A stretch of DNA of 63,671 bases, taken from Prevotella sp. (lineage in GTDB: Bacteria; Bacteroidota; Bacteroidia; Bacteroidales; Bacteroidaceae). The notes under the pieces were generated by a model. The model worked only from the letters and a program-made list of their open reading frames with translations, searched no databases and had not been told where the DNA came from. Made by a program: the position numbers and the translations under genes. Location: positions 1 to 63,671 of the forward strand of contig JAFZSR010000102.1 in assembly GCA_017619275.1 (NCBI GenBank), read 5' to 3'. Of the stretch, positions 24,061-34,020 are shown one piece after another (position 1 is the stretch's first letter; the number at the start of each line of letters is the position of its first letter).

Positions 24061-25443
24061 ATGGAAAAGAAAGATTTGAAGGCCGTCTACTTCGTCGGAG
24101 CAGGAGGCATTGGCATGAGTGCACTGGCACGCTACTTCATCAAGCGCGGCTTGGTGGTGGCGGGCTACGACAAGACCCCTACCGAGCTCACCTATCGTCT
24201 GGAGAAAGAAGGGGCATTGCTGCACTACGAGGAAAACGTTGAGGAGATACCCCACATCTGCAAGAACGCCGCCCACACGCTGGTGGTCTACACCCCCGCC
24301 GTGCCCGAAAGCCATCTGGAGTTGCAATACTTCCGCGAGAACGGCTTCGAGGTGCTGAAGCGTGCACAGGTGCTGGGCATCCTCACCCAGCAGATGCGCG
24401 GCCTGTGCGTAGCTGGTACCCATGGCAAGACCACCACCAGCACGATGTGCGCCCACATCATGCACCAAAGTCATCTGGACTGCAACGCCTTCCTGGGGGG
24501 CATCGCCAAGAACTATGGCACCAACTACATCCTGAGCAATTCGAAATACGTGGTCATCGAGGCCGACGAGTACGACCGCTCGTTCCACTGGCTGCGGCCG
24601 TGGATGAGCGTCATCACCAGCACCGATGCCGACCACCTCGACATCTATGGCACCAAGGAAGCCTATTTGGAGAGTTTCGCCCACTACAGCTCGCTCATCC
24701 AGCCCGAAGGGGCGCTCATCATCCACCGCGGACTGGAGATGAAGGAGCGGTTGCAGCCCGGCGTCCGCCGCTACGACTACGGCCGCGACGAGGGCGACTT
24801 CCATGCTGAGAACATCCATATCGCCAACGGCGAGATCACCTTCGACTTCATCTCGCCCATCGAGAGCGTGCGGAACATCGAGCTGGGCCAGCCCGTGCCC
24901 ATCAACATCGAGAACGGCATTGCCGCCATGGCCATGGCTCAGCTGGCTGGTTGCACACCCGAGGAGCTGCGTGTGGGCATGCTGTCGTTCAGCGGAGTGG
25001 AACGCCGCTTCGACTTCAAGATCAAGACACCACAGCTGGTGTTCCTGAGCGACTACGCCCATCACCCGCAGGAGATCTACCAGAGTGCACGGTCTATCCG
25101 CCAACTCTATCAGGACCGCCACATCACCGTCATCTTCCAGCCCCACCTCTACACCCGCACCCGCGATTTCTATCCGCAGTTTGCCGAGGCGCTGAGCCAG
25201 CTCGACGAGGTGATTCTCACCGACATCTATCCTGCCCGCGAAGAGCCCATCGAGGGTGTCACTTCGAAGCTCATCTACGACCGTCTGGCCCCTGGCGTGC
25301 AGAAGCAGCTCATCACGAAAGACGAGGTGATTCCGCTGGTGAAGAGCCGTTCCTTCGACGTGCTCATCGTGCTCGGTGCCGGCGACCTCGACGCACAGGT
25401 GCCACAGATGACCAACATTCTGAAAAGGAAAAAGAATCTATAA
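24061..25443 (+). CDS. murC: UDP-N-acetylmuramate--L-alanine ligase
   Basis: A 460-residue Mur ligase adding L-alanine to UDP-MurNAc. Motifs: YFVGAGGIGMSALARYF (9-25), the ATP loop VAGTHGKTTTSTMCAHIMH (about 117-135), EADEYDRSFHWLRPWMSVITSTDADHLDIYG, FSGVERRFDFK, and YAHHPQEIYQSARSIRQLYQDRHITVIFQPHLYTRTRDF in the C-terminal domain. All are intact and the length is normal. Its start codon follows the murG stop directly, so the two are translationally coupled. Confidence 0.97.
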   Translation: MEKKDLKAVYFVGAGGIGMSALARYFIKRGLVVAGYDKTPTELTYRLEKEGALLHYEENVEEIPHICKNAAHTLVVYTPAVPESHLELQYFRENGFEVLKRAQVLGILTQQMRGLCVAGTHGKTTTSTMCAHIMHQSHLDCNAFLGGIAKNYGTNYILSNSKYVVIEADEYDRSFHWLRPWMSVITSTDADHLDIYGTKEAYLESFAHYSSLIQPEGALIIHRGLEMKERLQPGVRRYDYGRDEGDFHAENIHIANGEITFDFISPIESVRNIELGQPVPINIENGIAAMAMAQLAGCTPEELRVGMLSFSGVERRFDFKIKTPQLVFLSDYAHHPQEIYQSARSIRQLYQDRHITVIFQPHLYTRTRDFYPQFAEALSQLDEVILTDIYPAREEPIEGVTSKLIYDRLAPGVQKQLITKDEVIPLVKSRSFDVLIVLGAGDLDAQVPQMTNILKRKKNL

Positions 25444-25465
25444 TAACAGCTAAACGACGCACAAC

Positions 25466-26206
25466 ATGGTGAACTGGAAAAAGACGCTCATCATCATCTT
25501 CAACGTCATCATCGGAGCCTATCTGCTGCTGGCCGTCACGGCTTTCAACAAGCCGGTGGACAAGGAAACCGTGTGCCGCGACGTGCGCATCAGCATCGAC
25601 AAGGGCATCGTAGATGGATTCCTCAACGCCGAGGGGGTGCGCCGCATGCTGATTGAATCGGGCCAGAACCCCATTGGCCGCACCATGGCCGACGTGAACC
25701 TGCGCGCCATGGAGGAGCAGCTGGAGAAGCACGAGCTGATAGACAATGCGGAATGCTACCGCACACAAGCCGGCAACGTCAATATTCGCATCACCGAGCG
25801 TGTGCCCGTGGTGCGCGTGATGGCTCACAACGGCGAAGACTACTACGTCGACAAAGACGGCCACATCATGCAGAACACGGGCTATGCCTGCAACCTGATG
25901 GTGGCCACGGGCAGCATCGACCGCGCCTTCGCCCGCCGCGTGCTGGCTCCCATCGGTCGCATCATCATTGCCGACGACTTTTGGCGTAACCAGATTGAGC
26001 AAATCAACGTGATGCCCGACAGCACCGTCGAGATGGTGCCACGCGTAGGGGCGCACATCATCTATCTGGGGAAGCCGGTGAACGTGACGAAGAAGCTGGA
26101 GCGACTGCGCAAGTTCTACCAGTACGGGCTGAGTCAGGCCGGATGGAACAAGTATCAGCGCATCAGCGTGGAATACGACAATCAGATAGTATGCAAGAAG
26201 AAGTGA
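25466..26206 (+). CDS. ftsQ: Cell division protein FtsQ
   Basis: A 246-residue single-span membrane protein of the divisome scaffold. A short basic cytoplasmic tail (MVNWKKT) precedes a transmembrane helix at about 8-26 (LIIIFNVIIGAYLLLAVTA). The periplasmic part contains a POTRA-like segment (DVRISIDKGIVDGFLNAEGVRRMLIES ... DVNLRAMEEQLEKHELIDNAECYRT) and the FtsQ beta domain with ITERVPVVRVMAHNGEDYYVDKDGHIM. Bacteroidetes FtsQ diverges strongly from E. coli, so the call rests on domain layout and its place between murC and ftsA, where it is normal. Confidence 0.9.
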   Translation: MVNWKKTLIIIFNVIIGAYLLLAVTAFNKPVDKETVCRDVRISIDKGIVDGFLNAEGVRRMLIESGQNPIGRTMADVNLRAMEEQLEKHELIDNAECYRTQAGNVNIRITERVPVVRVMAHNGEDYYVDKDGHIMQNTGYACNLMVATGSIDRAFARRVLAPIGRIIIADDFWRNQIEQINVMPDSTVEMVPRVGAHIIYLGKPVNVTKKLERLRKFYQYGLSQAGWNKYQRISVEYDNQIVCKKK

Positions 26207-26251
26207 AACATTAGTGACAACTATATCGTAACTCAATAAAATCTATACAAT

Positions 26252-27706
26252 ATGGCAGCAGAACAGAAAGAATTCATCGTGGCAATTGAACTGGGGTCAT
26301 CGAAGGTGACCGCCATTGCCGGACAGAAGAAGCCTGATGGCAGCATCTCGGTGCTCGCCATGATTAAGGAGGACTCCTCCTCATTCATCCACAAGGGCGT
26401 GGTGTTCAACATCGACAAGACGGCCCTGTGTCTTCAGAACATTGTGAAGAAACTGGAGTCGCAGCTCAAGACCCGCATCGTCCAGGTGTTCGTGGGCGTG
26501 GGCGGACAGTCGCTGCGCTCGGTGCGCAACACCATCAGCCGCGATCTGCCCGCCGACAGCATCATCACGCAGGAGATGGTGGTGGAGCTGATGGATGCCA
26601 ACTGGAACCTTGACTACCCCGACCAGAAGATTCTCGACGTGGCCGAGCAGGAGTACCGCGTCGACAGCCATCTGCAGATGGATCCCGTGGGCATTCGCGC
26701 CACTCGATTGGAAGGCAATTTCCTCAACATCCTGGTGCGCAAGACTTTCTTCCAGAACCTGAACAACTGCTTCGAGCAGGCTGGCATCAAGGTGGCCGAG
26801 ATGTACCTGGCTCCGGTGGCGCTGGCCAATGCCGTACTCACCGAGGCCGAGAAGCGCTCGGGATGCGCCCTCGTCGACATCGGCGCCGACACCACCACCG
26901 TGAGCGTGTTCTGGAAAAACGTGCTGCGCCATCTGGCCGTCATCCCCCTGGGCTCGAACAACGTCACCAAGGACATTGCCTCGCTACAGATGGAGGAGAG
27001 CGACGCCGAGCAGATGAAACTGAAATATGCATCGGCCTACACCGACAACGCCGACATCGACACCACGCTGAAGTACAGCATCGACCCCGAGCGGCAGGTG
27101 GAAAGCCAAAAGTTCATCGAGATTGTGGAGGGCCGCATGATGGAAATCATCGAGAACGTGCGCTACCAAATTCCCGACGAATACTACGACAAGCTGCTGG
27201 GCGGCATCGTCGTCACCGGTGGCGGCTCGAACATGAAGAACATCGACAGGGCCATCACCTTGAGCACCCGCATCGAAAAGGTGCGCGTGGCCAAGTTTGT
27301 CAACAACAGCATCAACACCAGCCTTGAGCCCCTAAAGGCACGCAACGGCATGTATAACACCCTGCTCGGACTGCTGGCCAAGGGCGACATCAACTGCGCC
27401 GGTGGTGGCATCGACCAGCAGGGCAACCTCTTCGGCAACGAGAACCAAGAGAGTGCTCCTGTCATCCCCGACCGCAAGCCGCGCCAGGCCTACGAGAAGG
27501 AGACGGGCACCATCCGCACCCAGCAGGAGGAAGAGCTGGCTGCCGAGGAGGCACGCCGCAAGAAGGAAGAAGAGGAACGGCTGCGCCGCGAGCAAGAGGA
27601 GCAGCAGCACGAGGAAGAGCGTCGCCGCAAGAAAGAGAACAGCTGGTGGAACCGCGCCAAGAGAGGTCTGAAGGATTTCACAACGAAAATTACCGAAGAC
27701 GAATAA
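26252..27706 (+). CDS. ftsA: Cell division protein FtsA
   Basis: A 484-residue actin-fold protein that anchors FtsZ to the membrane. Phosphate-1 loop IVAIELGSSKVTAIAG (9-24), the 1C domain region with VFVGVGGQSLRSVRN, the phosphate-2 loop GCALVDIGADTTTVSVF (about 205-221) and the adenosine motif GGIVVTGGGSNMKNID are visible. The C-terminal ~85 residues have a proline/glutamine-poor linker followed by a long charged helix (RRKKEEEERLRREQEEQQHEEE) before the amphipathic membrane-targeting end WWNRAKRGLKDF. The charged helix lengthens it against E. coli FtsA (420 residues), as is common in Bacteroidetes. Confidence 0.96.
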   Translation: MAAEQKEFIVAIELGSSKVTAIAGQKKPDGSISVLAMIKEDSSSFIHKGVVFNIDKTALCLQNIVKKLESQLKTRIVQVFVGVGGQSLRSVRNTISRDLPADSIITQEMVVELMDANWNLDYPDQKILDVAEQEYRVDSHLQMDPVGIRATRLEGNFLNILVRKTFFQNLNNCFEQAGIKVAEMYLAPVALANAVLTEAEKRSGCALVDIGADTTTVSVFWKNVLRHLAVIPLGSNNVTKDIASLQMEESDAEQMKLKYASAYTDNADIDTTLKYSIDPERQVESQKFIEIVEGRMMEIIENVRYQIPDEYYDKLLGGIVVTGGGSNMKNIDRAITLSTRIEKVRVAKFVNNSINTSLEPLKARNGMYNTLLGLLAKGDINCAGGGIDQQGNLFGNENQESAPVIPDRKPRQAYEKETGTIRTQQEEELAAEEARRKKEEEERLRREQEEQQHEEERRRKKENSWWNRAKRGLKDFTTKITEDE

Positions 27707-27746
27707 CCCACCCCCCTACAAACCCTAAGAAACTACAAAAAAAGAT

Positions 27747-29075
27747 ATGAATACCAACGATATTCTCGTAGACTTCGGCGTTCCCGAAGAGAAGCACAGC
27801 ATCATCAAAGTCATCGGCGTGGGCGGCGGTGGCGGCAACGCTGTAAACCACATGTACAAGGAAGGCATCCACGATGTGACCTTCGTAGTGTGCAACACCG
27901 ACAACCAGGCACTTAACGACAGCCCCGTGCCCGTGAAGCTGCAGCTGGGCAGCGAGGGCCTTGGCGCCGGCAATCGCCCCGAGAAGGCACGCGCCGCTGC
28001 CCAGGAGAGCCTGCAGGACATCCACAATATGCTCGACGACGGCACCCGCATGGCCTTCATCACCGCCGGCATGGGCGGTGGCACCGGCACTGGCGCAGCA
28101 CCCGTCATCGCACAGGAGTCGAAGGAGATGGGCATCCTCACCGTGGGCATCGTCACCATCCCCTTCCGCTTCGAGGGCAACCGCAAGATTGACCAGGCAC
28201 TCGACGGCGTGGAGGAGATGTCGAAGCATGTCGACGCCCTGCTCGTCATCAACAACGAGCGACTGCGCGAAATCTACCCCGACCTCTCGTTCCTCGATGC
28301 CTTCGGCAAGGCCGACGACACGCTCTCGGTGGCTGCCAAGTCGATTGCCGAGATCATCACCCTGCACGGCACGATGAACCTCGACTTCAACGATGTGAAG
28401 ACCGTGCTGCAAGACGGTGGCGTGGCCATCATGTCGACGGGCTACGGCGAGGGCGAAGACCGCGTGAAGAAAGCTATTGAAGATGCACTGAACTCGCCCC
28501 TGCTCAACGACAACGACATCTTCAACTCGAAGAAGATTCTGCTCAACCTCTCGTTCAGCCATGAGAAGGATTCGAAGGACAACTTCATGATGGAGGAGAT
28601 GAACTACGTGCACGAGTTCATGGACAAGTTCGGCTCGGACTTCGTCTTCAAGTGGGGTGTGGCCGTCGATCCCGAGCTGGGCAAGCGCGTGAAGGTCACC
28701 ATCCTGGCCACCGGCTTCGGCATGCAGAACGTCGACGGTATGGAGGAGCGAATGCTGAAGCAGCAGACGCGCGAGGAGGCCAACCGCCTGGCCGAGGAGC
28801 AGGAGAAAGCTGCCAAGCGCGACGAGCGCCGCTCGCACTACTACAGCGGCACCGACCAGCACCATCGCTACAAGCGTCGTCCCAACATCTATATCTTCAC
28901 CGCCGAAGACCTGGACAACGACGATGTGATCTCGGCCGTGGAGTCGTCGCCCACCTACAAGCGCACCCGCGAGATACTGGCCAGCTTGGGCAGCCAGAAC
29001 GCTGCTCCCACCGAGCCGCAGCCACGCAATGACGCGCCAGAGCCCGTGCAAGGCGTCATCAGCTTCGTATCGTAA
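27747..29075 (+). CDS. ftsZ: Cell division protein FtsZ
   Basis: A 442-residue tubulin-like GTPase that forms the division ring. GTP-binding parts: IKVIGVGGGGGNAVNHMYKEG (about 19-39), the tubulin signature GGGTGTGAAPVIA (about 109-121) and the T7 synergy region LDFNDVKTVLQDGGVAIMSTG. A long, basic and variable linker (residues ~335-420, EEQEKAAKRDERRSHYYSGTD) ends in a short tail with RTREILASLGSQN. The last gene of the dcw run; a perfect 15-bp inverted repeat lies 27 bases after the stop. Confidence 0.97.
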   Translation: MNTNDILVDFGVPEEKHSIIKVIGVGGGGGNAVNHMYKEGIHDVTFVVCNTDNQALNDSPVPVKLQLGSEGLGAGNRPEKARAAAQESLQDIHNMLDDGTRMAFITAGMGGGTGTGAAPVIAQESKEMGILTVGIVTIPFRFEGNRKIDQALDGVEEMSKHVDALLVINNERLREIYPDLSFLDAFGKADDTLSVAAKSIAEIITLHGTMNLDFNDVKTVLQDGGVAIMSTGYGEGEDRVKKAIEDALNSPLLNDNDIFNSKKILLNLSFSHEKDSKDNFMMEEMNYVHEFMDKFGSDFVFKWGVAVDPELGKRVKVTILATGFGMQNVDGMEERMLKQQTREEANRLAEEQEKAAKRDERRSHYYSGTDQHHRYKRRPNIYIFTAEDLDNDDVISAVESSPTYKRTREILASLGSQNAAPTEPQPRNDAPEPVQGVISFVS

Positions 29076-29102
29076 GCGTAGCCCCTGCATCCGGGTTTGG
29101 TT

Positions 29103-29140
29103 GCGCAGCCCTTCCCCTCCCTCAAGGGGAAGGGCTGCGC
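29103..29140. terminator. Strong hairpin after ftsZ
   Basis: GCGCAGCCCTTCCCC (29103-29117) and its exact complement (29126-29140) flank an 8-base loop. There is no T-run on either side, so it may act as a 3' mRNA stabiliser or a weak terminator. GCGCAGCC also occurs in the hairpins near 12548 and, as its reverse complement, near 12508. Confidence 0.55.
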
Positions 29141-29224
29141 CTAATCGACTGACATTCATCAAAAAACTAACTTCATAATCCACTTTTCCCAAGGCAAAGG
29201 GGGTGTTAATCCTTTTCTTCTTCG

Positions 29225-29232
29225 TACCTTTG
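29225..29232 (+). promoter_or_regulatory. Candidate -7 element for the gene at 29257
   Basis: TACCTTTG matches the consensus. The -33 position reads GGTG rather than TTTG. It sets the transcript start near 29239 and therefore excludes a longer reading from the GTG at 29203. Confidence 0.45.
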
Positions 29233-29256
29233 CCGGCGATTATGATAGTTGCAAAC

Positions 29257-29898
29257 ATGAATCTTCATGAGGTCTTTGCAAACCTTATGAGTGAAATGCC
29301 GAAGTTGGTCTGGAAACGTGATGCCCTATTCCGCAAGGCGGCCAACGAGCTAAAGAAAAGCACAGAGTTTCCCTCCCACGTGATGTACGACTATAAAATT
29401 CCATCATCAAACAACCAGTACATCATCTACTTTTCCTGTGAACATCCCTACGCCCCCATCGTGCCGGGCTTCTTGCTTGTGATGTACGACGACCACAAAC
29501 GCTTCATCATCAAATGGACCGAAAAAGGAACACCAGAGGTGCATATCCTCACCAGCCACTTCCTTCAGCGCTATAAAGAGCGCTTCTTGAAACAGCCAGA
29601 ACTATCGGCTAACGAAACCGCCGTGAGGTATCTCTCGCGCAACTCCACCATGAGGCCGATGAATATCGATGAACGCATCAACAAGCACATCGAAGAATAC
29701 GGTGAATATGCCGGAGAAGGATTCTTGGTACAGGACGGCTTTTGCTTCAAGCTGTCGGGGGAAGAAACTGTGGAGGGTGAGCAGCCAGTGAGAATCAGCT
29801 TCTACACCACATTCATGCCCCTCGCAGAAATGACCGAAAGCCAAAGGGAGGCCATCTTCGAAGAATGCATGAAGGATGTCGACGCATTGGATTATTGA
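29257..29898 (+). CDS. Conserved-looking cytoplasmic protein of unknown function
   Basis: A 213-residue protein with no signal peptide or membrane span, starting MNLHEVFANLMSEMPKLVW; an in-frame ATG five residues earlier (29242) is the alternative. I do not recognise the family. Visible features are a helical basic opening, a beta-rich centre (HVMYDYKIPSSNNQYIIYFSCEHPYAP, FLLVMYDDHKRFIIKWT), a segment TSHFLQRYKERFLKQP near 105-120 and an acidic helical end (SQREAIFEECMKDVDALDY). The codon pattern is less GC-rich than the dcw genes. It lies alone between ftsZ and the esterase gene. Confidence 0.65.
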   Translation: MNLHEVFANLMSEMPKLVWKRDALFRKAANELKKSTEFPSHVMYDYKIPSSNNQYIIYFSCEHPYAPIVPGFLLVMYDDHKRFIIKWTEKGTPEVHILTSHFLQRYKERFLKQPELSANETAVRYLSRNSTMRPMNIDERINKHIEEYGEYAGEGFLVQDGFCFKLSGEETVEGEQPVRISFYTTFMPLAEMTESQREAIFEECMKDVDALDY

Positions 29899-29998
29899 GC
29901 CTTGATGCACCGTTAAACGATTAAATTGCGCCGATTCTTTTAAACTTTTTTGCATTAGATGCGTCAAAGGGGCAGTTTGATTTTTTAATTTATCTTTT

Positions 29999-31255
29999 AT
30001 GAAACAACTATTATTATTGGTAGCTGCCTTTGTAGCTACAACGGCATCAGCTCAGTTTGGTGCCCCCCGTCAAAACCCCATCGTTCCCTCTGTTACTGAA
30101 AATGTCACGGAAGACTTCAAGCCTGCCACCTCCAATCAGGACAACAAGCAGTACCCGATGGTCAACTCTCAACGCATGGTGCGTGCGAAGATTACAGCCC
30201 CTGACGCCAAGTTCGTCGGACTCGACATCAACCACAAGATCTACCAGATGACTAAGGATGAGAATGGCGACTGGGTAGGAACTTCCGAACCTCAAGACGA
30301 AGGTTTCCACTACTATCAGCTGAACATCGATGGTGCCTCTGTGCCCGATCCAGGCAGCCTCTACTACTACGGTGCCAGCCGTTGGGGCAGCGGTATCGAG
30401 ATTCCCTCTGCCGACGAGGGCTTCTGGCAGGTGAAGAATGTGCCTCAAGGCTCCATGAGCGAGGTGTTCTACTGGTCGACCTACACCGAGAAGATGCGTC
30501 GTTGCCATGTCTATCTGCCCGCAGCGTATTTCTCCAACCCCACCAAGAAGTTCCCCGTTCTGTATCTGCAGCACGGCATGGGCGAGAATGAGTACGGATG
30601 GGCCGAGCAGGGTCATACCGCTCAGATTCTCGACAACCTGATTGCCGAGGGGAAGGCTGTTCCCTGCATCATTGTGATGGACAATGGCCTGAATGCCAAC
30701 CGTCCTGGAGAAGGTGGTTTCGGCGGCTTCGGTGGCCAGCGTCCTCAGGGTCAGCGTCCACAGGGAGGCATGGGCCAGGGTGGCCAGCGTCCGCAGGGTG
30801 CTCCCGGACAAGGTGGTCAGCGTCGTGGCGGCTTCGGAGGCTTCTCTGAGGGCTTTAAGAACGTGCTCTTCAACGACATCATCCCGATGGTGGAGAAGAA
30901 CTATCGCGTGATTGCCGACCCGCAGCATCGTGCATACGCCGGACTGTCGATGGGTGGCATGCAGGCACGCGAGATTACGCTTGCCAATCCCGAGAAGTTT
31001 GCTTATGTTGGTTCGTTCAGCAGTGGCGCATGGAGTGTTGACCAGGTGAAGGAATCGAAAGGTTTCACCAAGAACGTCAAGCTGCTCTTCATGAGCGGTG
31101 GCGGCAAGGAGAACATGGGTTGTGTTGAGGCAGCCAAGAATATCAAGGAGCAGCTCGGCATGAATGCCGTAGGATACGAATCTCCCGGCACTGCCCACGA
31201 GTGGCACACTTGGCGTCGCAGCTTGTATGAGTTTGCACAGCTCATTTTCAAGTAA
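29999..31255 (+). CDS. Secreted CE1-type carbohydrate esterase with Gly/Gln/Arg-rich insert
   Basis: A 418-residue secreted alpha/beta hydrolase of the esterase D / CE1 kind (feruloyl or acetyl-xylan esterase group). Signal peptide 1-18 (...TTASAQ). Residues ~40-140 form an N-terminal Ig-like (E-set) domain with RAKITAPDAKFVGLDI. The hydrolase domain has VYLPAAYFSN, FPVLYLQHGMGENEYGW, the nucleophile elbow GLSMGG (about residue 318), and a late HEWHTWRRSLYEF giving the likely catalytic His. Between the second strand and the elbow is a ~45-residue low-complexity insert made of GGFGGFGG, GQRPQG and GQGGQRRGG repeats. It probably releases acyl groups from plant polysaccharide; the substrate is not known. 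Confidence 0.88.
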   Translation: MKQLLLLVAAFVATTASAQFGAPRQNPIVPSVTENVTEDFKPATSNQDNKQYPMVNSQRMVRAKITAPDAKFVGLDINHKIYQMTKDENGDWVGTSEPQDEGFHYYQLNIDGASVPDPGSLYYYGASRWGSGIEIPSADEGFWQVKNVPQGSMSEVFYWSTYTEKMRRCHVYLPAAYFSNPTKKFPVLYLQHGMGENEYGWAEQGHTAQILDNLIAEGKAVPCIIVMDNGLNANRPGEGGFGGFGGQRPQGQRPQGGMGQGGQRPQGAPGQGGQRRGGFGGFSEGFKNVLFNDIIPMVEKNYRVIADPQHRAYAGLSMGGMQAREITLANPEKFAYVGSFSSGAWSVDQVKESKGFTKNVKLLFMSGGGKENMGCVEAAKNIKEQLGMNAVGYESPGTAHEWHTWRRSLYEFAQLIFK

Positions 31256-31267
31256 AGAGAGCATATT

Positions 31268-31309
31268 AAGAGGGCGGGGCGCTTCACCATGGTGATGCGC
31301 CCCGCTCTT
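31268..31309. terminator. Bidirectional terminator between the esterase gene and alaS
   Basis: AAGAG and GCGGGGCGC pair with GCGCCCCGC and TCTT around the palindrome TCACCATGGTGA. It lies between the convergent ends of the esterase (31255) and alaS (31335) genes. Confidence 0.75.
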
Positions 31310-31334
31310 CATAATATGTGACAGGTGTCAACCC

Positions 31335-34004
31335 TTAGAGCTTCGCCAGCTCAATGGCTTTATCAACGGCAGCGGTTAGTCCGTCGGCATTCTTTCCGCC
31401 AGCCTGGGCAAAATGTGGCTGTCCGCCGCCACCGCCCTGAATGAGCTTGGCGGCCTCGCGCACCATCTGACCTGCATTCAGGCCATGGTCGCTCACCAAG
31501 TCGTCGCTCATCATGATGGTGAGCTGGGGCTTGTCCTGATGCTTTGTTCCGAGTACGCATAGCATCGAACCTTCCACGTTGGCACGAATCTTGAAGGCCA
31601 AGTCCTTGGCTGTAGCGGGCTGCATGGGCCTGATGGATACGACCAACGTCACGCCATTCACGATGCGGGCCTTCTCAACAAGCTCCTTGGCGTAGCGCTC
31701 CACGGTCTGGGCCTGGAACTGCTCAATATCCTTCTTCATGGAGTCGTGCTCCTCAATGTACTTCTGGATGACGGCCTGCAGGTCCTTCGCATTATTGAAG
31801 AACGCCCTGATAGACTTCACCGTGTCCTCCAATGAGTAGAGCATCTCCTCGCACTCCTTGCCTGTCTTCGCCTCAATGCGACGGATGCCGGCGGCGACGC
31901 TACCCTCAGAAATGATTTTGAAGAAGCCAATGCGACCCGTGCTGGTGGTATGGATACCGCCACAAAGCTCGCACGACGGGCCGAAGCGCATGACGCGCAC
32001 ACGGTCGCCATACTTCTCGCCGAAGAGGGCGATGGCGCCCAGCTTCTTGGCCTCGTCCATAGGCATGTCGCGATGCTCGTCGCGCGGCAGGTCTTGGCGA
32101 ATCATGTCGTTCACCAAGCGCTCCACATCGCGCAGCTGCTCGTCGCTCACCTTCTCGAAATGGGAGAAGTCGAAACGAAGGATGTCGGGGCTGACGAAGC
32201 TTCCCTTCTGCTCCACATGATCGCCCAGCACCTGCTTCAAGGCATAGTCGAGCAGGTGGGTGGCGGTGTGGTTGGCAGCGCTGGCATCGCGCTTGTCGGT
32301 GTCGACGCAGGCCATGAACTCTGCCTCGGGATGCTGGGGCAGCTTCTTCACGATGTGCACGGTCTGCCCGTTCTCGCGCTTCGAGTCGATAATGTCAACG
32401 GTTTCGAACTCGCTGACGATGACGCCCTGGTCGCCCACTTGGCCACCCATCTCGCCGTAGAACGGGGTGTAGTCGAGCACCAGCTCGTAGAACTCATTCT
32501 TCTTCTGCGTCACCTTGCGATAGCGCAGGATGTGACAGGTGTACTCGGTATAGTCGTAGCCCACGAACTGCTGTTCGCCAGCTTGCAGCTCCACCCAGTC
32601 GCTGTTCTCCACGGCGGCGGCGTTGCGGGCACGATCCTTCTGCTTCTGCATCTCCACGTTGAACTCGGCCTCGTTCACGGTGAAGCCGTTCTCGCGGCAG
32701 ATGAGCTCGGTGAGGTCGAGGGGGAAGCCGTAGGTGTCGAAGAGGCGGAAGGCCTGAGTGCCGTCCAGCTCCTTCTCTCCCTTATTCCGCATCTCCTCCA
32801 TGGCCTTGTCGAGCAAGGTGATGCCCTTGTCGAGGGTGCGCAGGAAAGCGTCTTCCTCTTCCTTCATCACGCGGCCAATGAGCTGCTGCTGGGCGCGCAG
32901 TTCGGGGAAGGCATCGCCCATCTCCTCGACGAGCGTGGGCAACAGCTTGTAGAGGAAAGCCTCTTTCTGGCCCAGGAAGGTGTAGGCATAGCGCACGGCA
33001 CGGCGCAGGATGCGGCGAATGACGTAGCCAGCTTTGGCATTCGAAGGCAGCTGGCCATCGGCAATGGAGAAAGCCACGGCACGAAGGTGGTCGGCGCAAA
33101 CGCGCATGGCCACGTTGATGGGCTCCTGCTGGCTAGAAGGGCTAGCCTGGCTAGAAATGGCCTCCTCCTCGAAGGTGGTATATTTCAGCCCCGTAATCTG
33201 CTCCTCGGCCTTGATGATAGGCTGGAACACATCGGTGTCGTAGTTGGAATGTTTGCCCTGCAGCATGCGCACCAGGCGCTCGAAGCCCATGCCCGTGTCG
33301 ATGACGTTCATGGCCAGCTTCTCCAGCGAGCCGTCGGCCTTGCGGTTGAACTGCATGAAGACGAGGTTCCAGATTTCAATCACCTGGGGGTCGTCCTTGT
33401 TCACTAGTTCGCGTCCCGTCTTGCCACTGGCGGCGCGCTGTTCGGGGGTACGGCTGTCAACGTGGATCTCCGAGCAGGGACCACAGGGACCCGTGTCGCC
33501 CATTTCCCAGAAGTTGTCATGCTTGTTGCCGTTGATGATATGGTCTGCGGGCACATGCTTGGCCCAGTAGCTGGCAGCCTCGTCGTCGCGGGGGATATTT
33601 TCTTCGGGCGAGCCCTCGAACACGGTGACGTAGAGGTCGTCGGGGTTCAGCTTCAGCACATCCACCAGGTATTCCCATGCCATATCGATGGCGCCCTCTT
33701 TGAAGTAATCGCCAAAGCTCCAGTTGCCCAGCATCTCGAACATGGTGTGGTGGTAGGTGTCGTGGCCCACCTCTTCCAGGTCGTTGTGCTTACCACTGAC
33801 GCGAAGACACTTCTGCGTGTCGGCGCGACGGCGCGGCTCAGGGTCGCGAGTACCCAGGATAATGTCTTTCCACTGATTCATGCCAGCGTTGGTGAACATG
33901 AGTGTGGGGTCGTCTTTCACCACCATCGGAGACGAGGGCACGATGGCATGCTGCTTCGACTCGAAAAACTGTTTGAACGAGTCGCGTATTTCTTTTGCTG
34001 TCAT
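31335..34004 (-). CDS. alaS: Alanine--tRNA ligase
   Basis: An 889-residue class II synthetase. The start [19 protein letters not shown] is canonical; a longer reading from 34034 would overlap the upstream gene. Catalytic part: [61 protein letters not shown]. Editing domain: [12 protein letters not shown] and the zinc ligands in [14 protein letters not shown]-terminal domain: [15 protein letters not shown]. One oddity is a short insert ([26 protein letters not shown]) in the catalytic half, coded by a 9-bp CTAG array at 33133-33159. It shares the minus strand with the DUF3467 gene 16 bases upstream. Confidence 0.97.
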   Translation of the reverse strand: MTAKEIRDSFKQFFESKQHAIVPSSPMVVKDDPTLMFTNAGMNQWKDIILGTRDPEPRRRADTQKCLRVSGKHNDLEEVGHDTYHHTMFEMLGNWSFGDYFKEGAIDMAWEYLVDVLKLNPDDLYVTVFEGSPEENIPRDDEAASYWAKHVPADHIINGNKHDNFWEMGDTGPCGPCSEIHVDSRTPEQRAASGKTGRELVNKDDPQVIEIWNLVFMQFNRKADGSLEKLAMNVIDTGMGFERLVRMLQGKHSNYDTDVFQPIIKAEEQITGLKYTTFEEEAISSQASPSSQQEPINVAMRVCADHLRAVAFSIADGQLPSNAKAGYVIRRILRRAVRYAYTFLGQKEAFLYKLLPTLVEEMGDAFPELRAQQQLIGRVMKEEEDAFLRTLDKGITLLDKAMEEMRNKGEKELDGTQAFRLFDTYGFPLDLTELICRENGFTVNEAEFNVEMQKQKDRARNAAAVENSDWVELQAGEQQFVGYDYTEYTCHILRYRKVTQKKNEFYELVLDYTPFYGEMGGQVGDQGVIVSEFETVDIIDSKRENGQTVHIVKKLPQHPEAEFMACVDTDKRDASAANHTATHLLDYALKQVLGDHVEQKGSFVSPDILRFDFSHFEKVSDEQLRDVERLVNDMIRQDLPRDEHRDMPMDEAKKLGAIALFGEKYGDRVRVMRFGPSCELCGGIHTTSTGRIGFFKIISEGSVAAGIRRIEAKTGKECEEMLYSLEDTVKSIRAFFNNAKDLQAVIQKYIEEHDSMKKDIEQFQAQTVERYAKELVEKARIVNGVTLVVSIRPMQPATAKDLAFKIRANVEGSMLCVLGTKHQDKPQLTIMMSDDLVSDHGLNAGQMVREAAKLIQGGGGGQPHFAQAGGKNADGLTAAVDKAIELAKL
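33133..33159 (-). repeat. In-frame 9-bp CTAG array inside alaS
   Basis: CTAG occurs at 33133, 33142 and 33151 (plus-strand coordinates), exactly 9 bases apart. In the alaS frame it codes ISS-QAS-PSS, a three-residue repeat not expected in alanyl-tRNA synthetases. Confidence 0.85.
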
Positions 34005-34020
34005 TATCTTTGTTAACTTA

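Noticed and set aside
29203-29256. A longer N-terminus for the unknown protein, from GTG at 29203
   Set aside because: The -7 element TACCTTTG lies inside it, so the transcript would begin downstream of that GTG.
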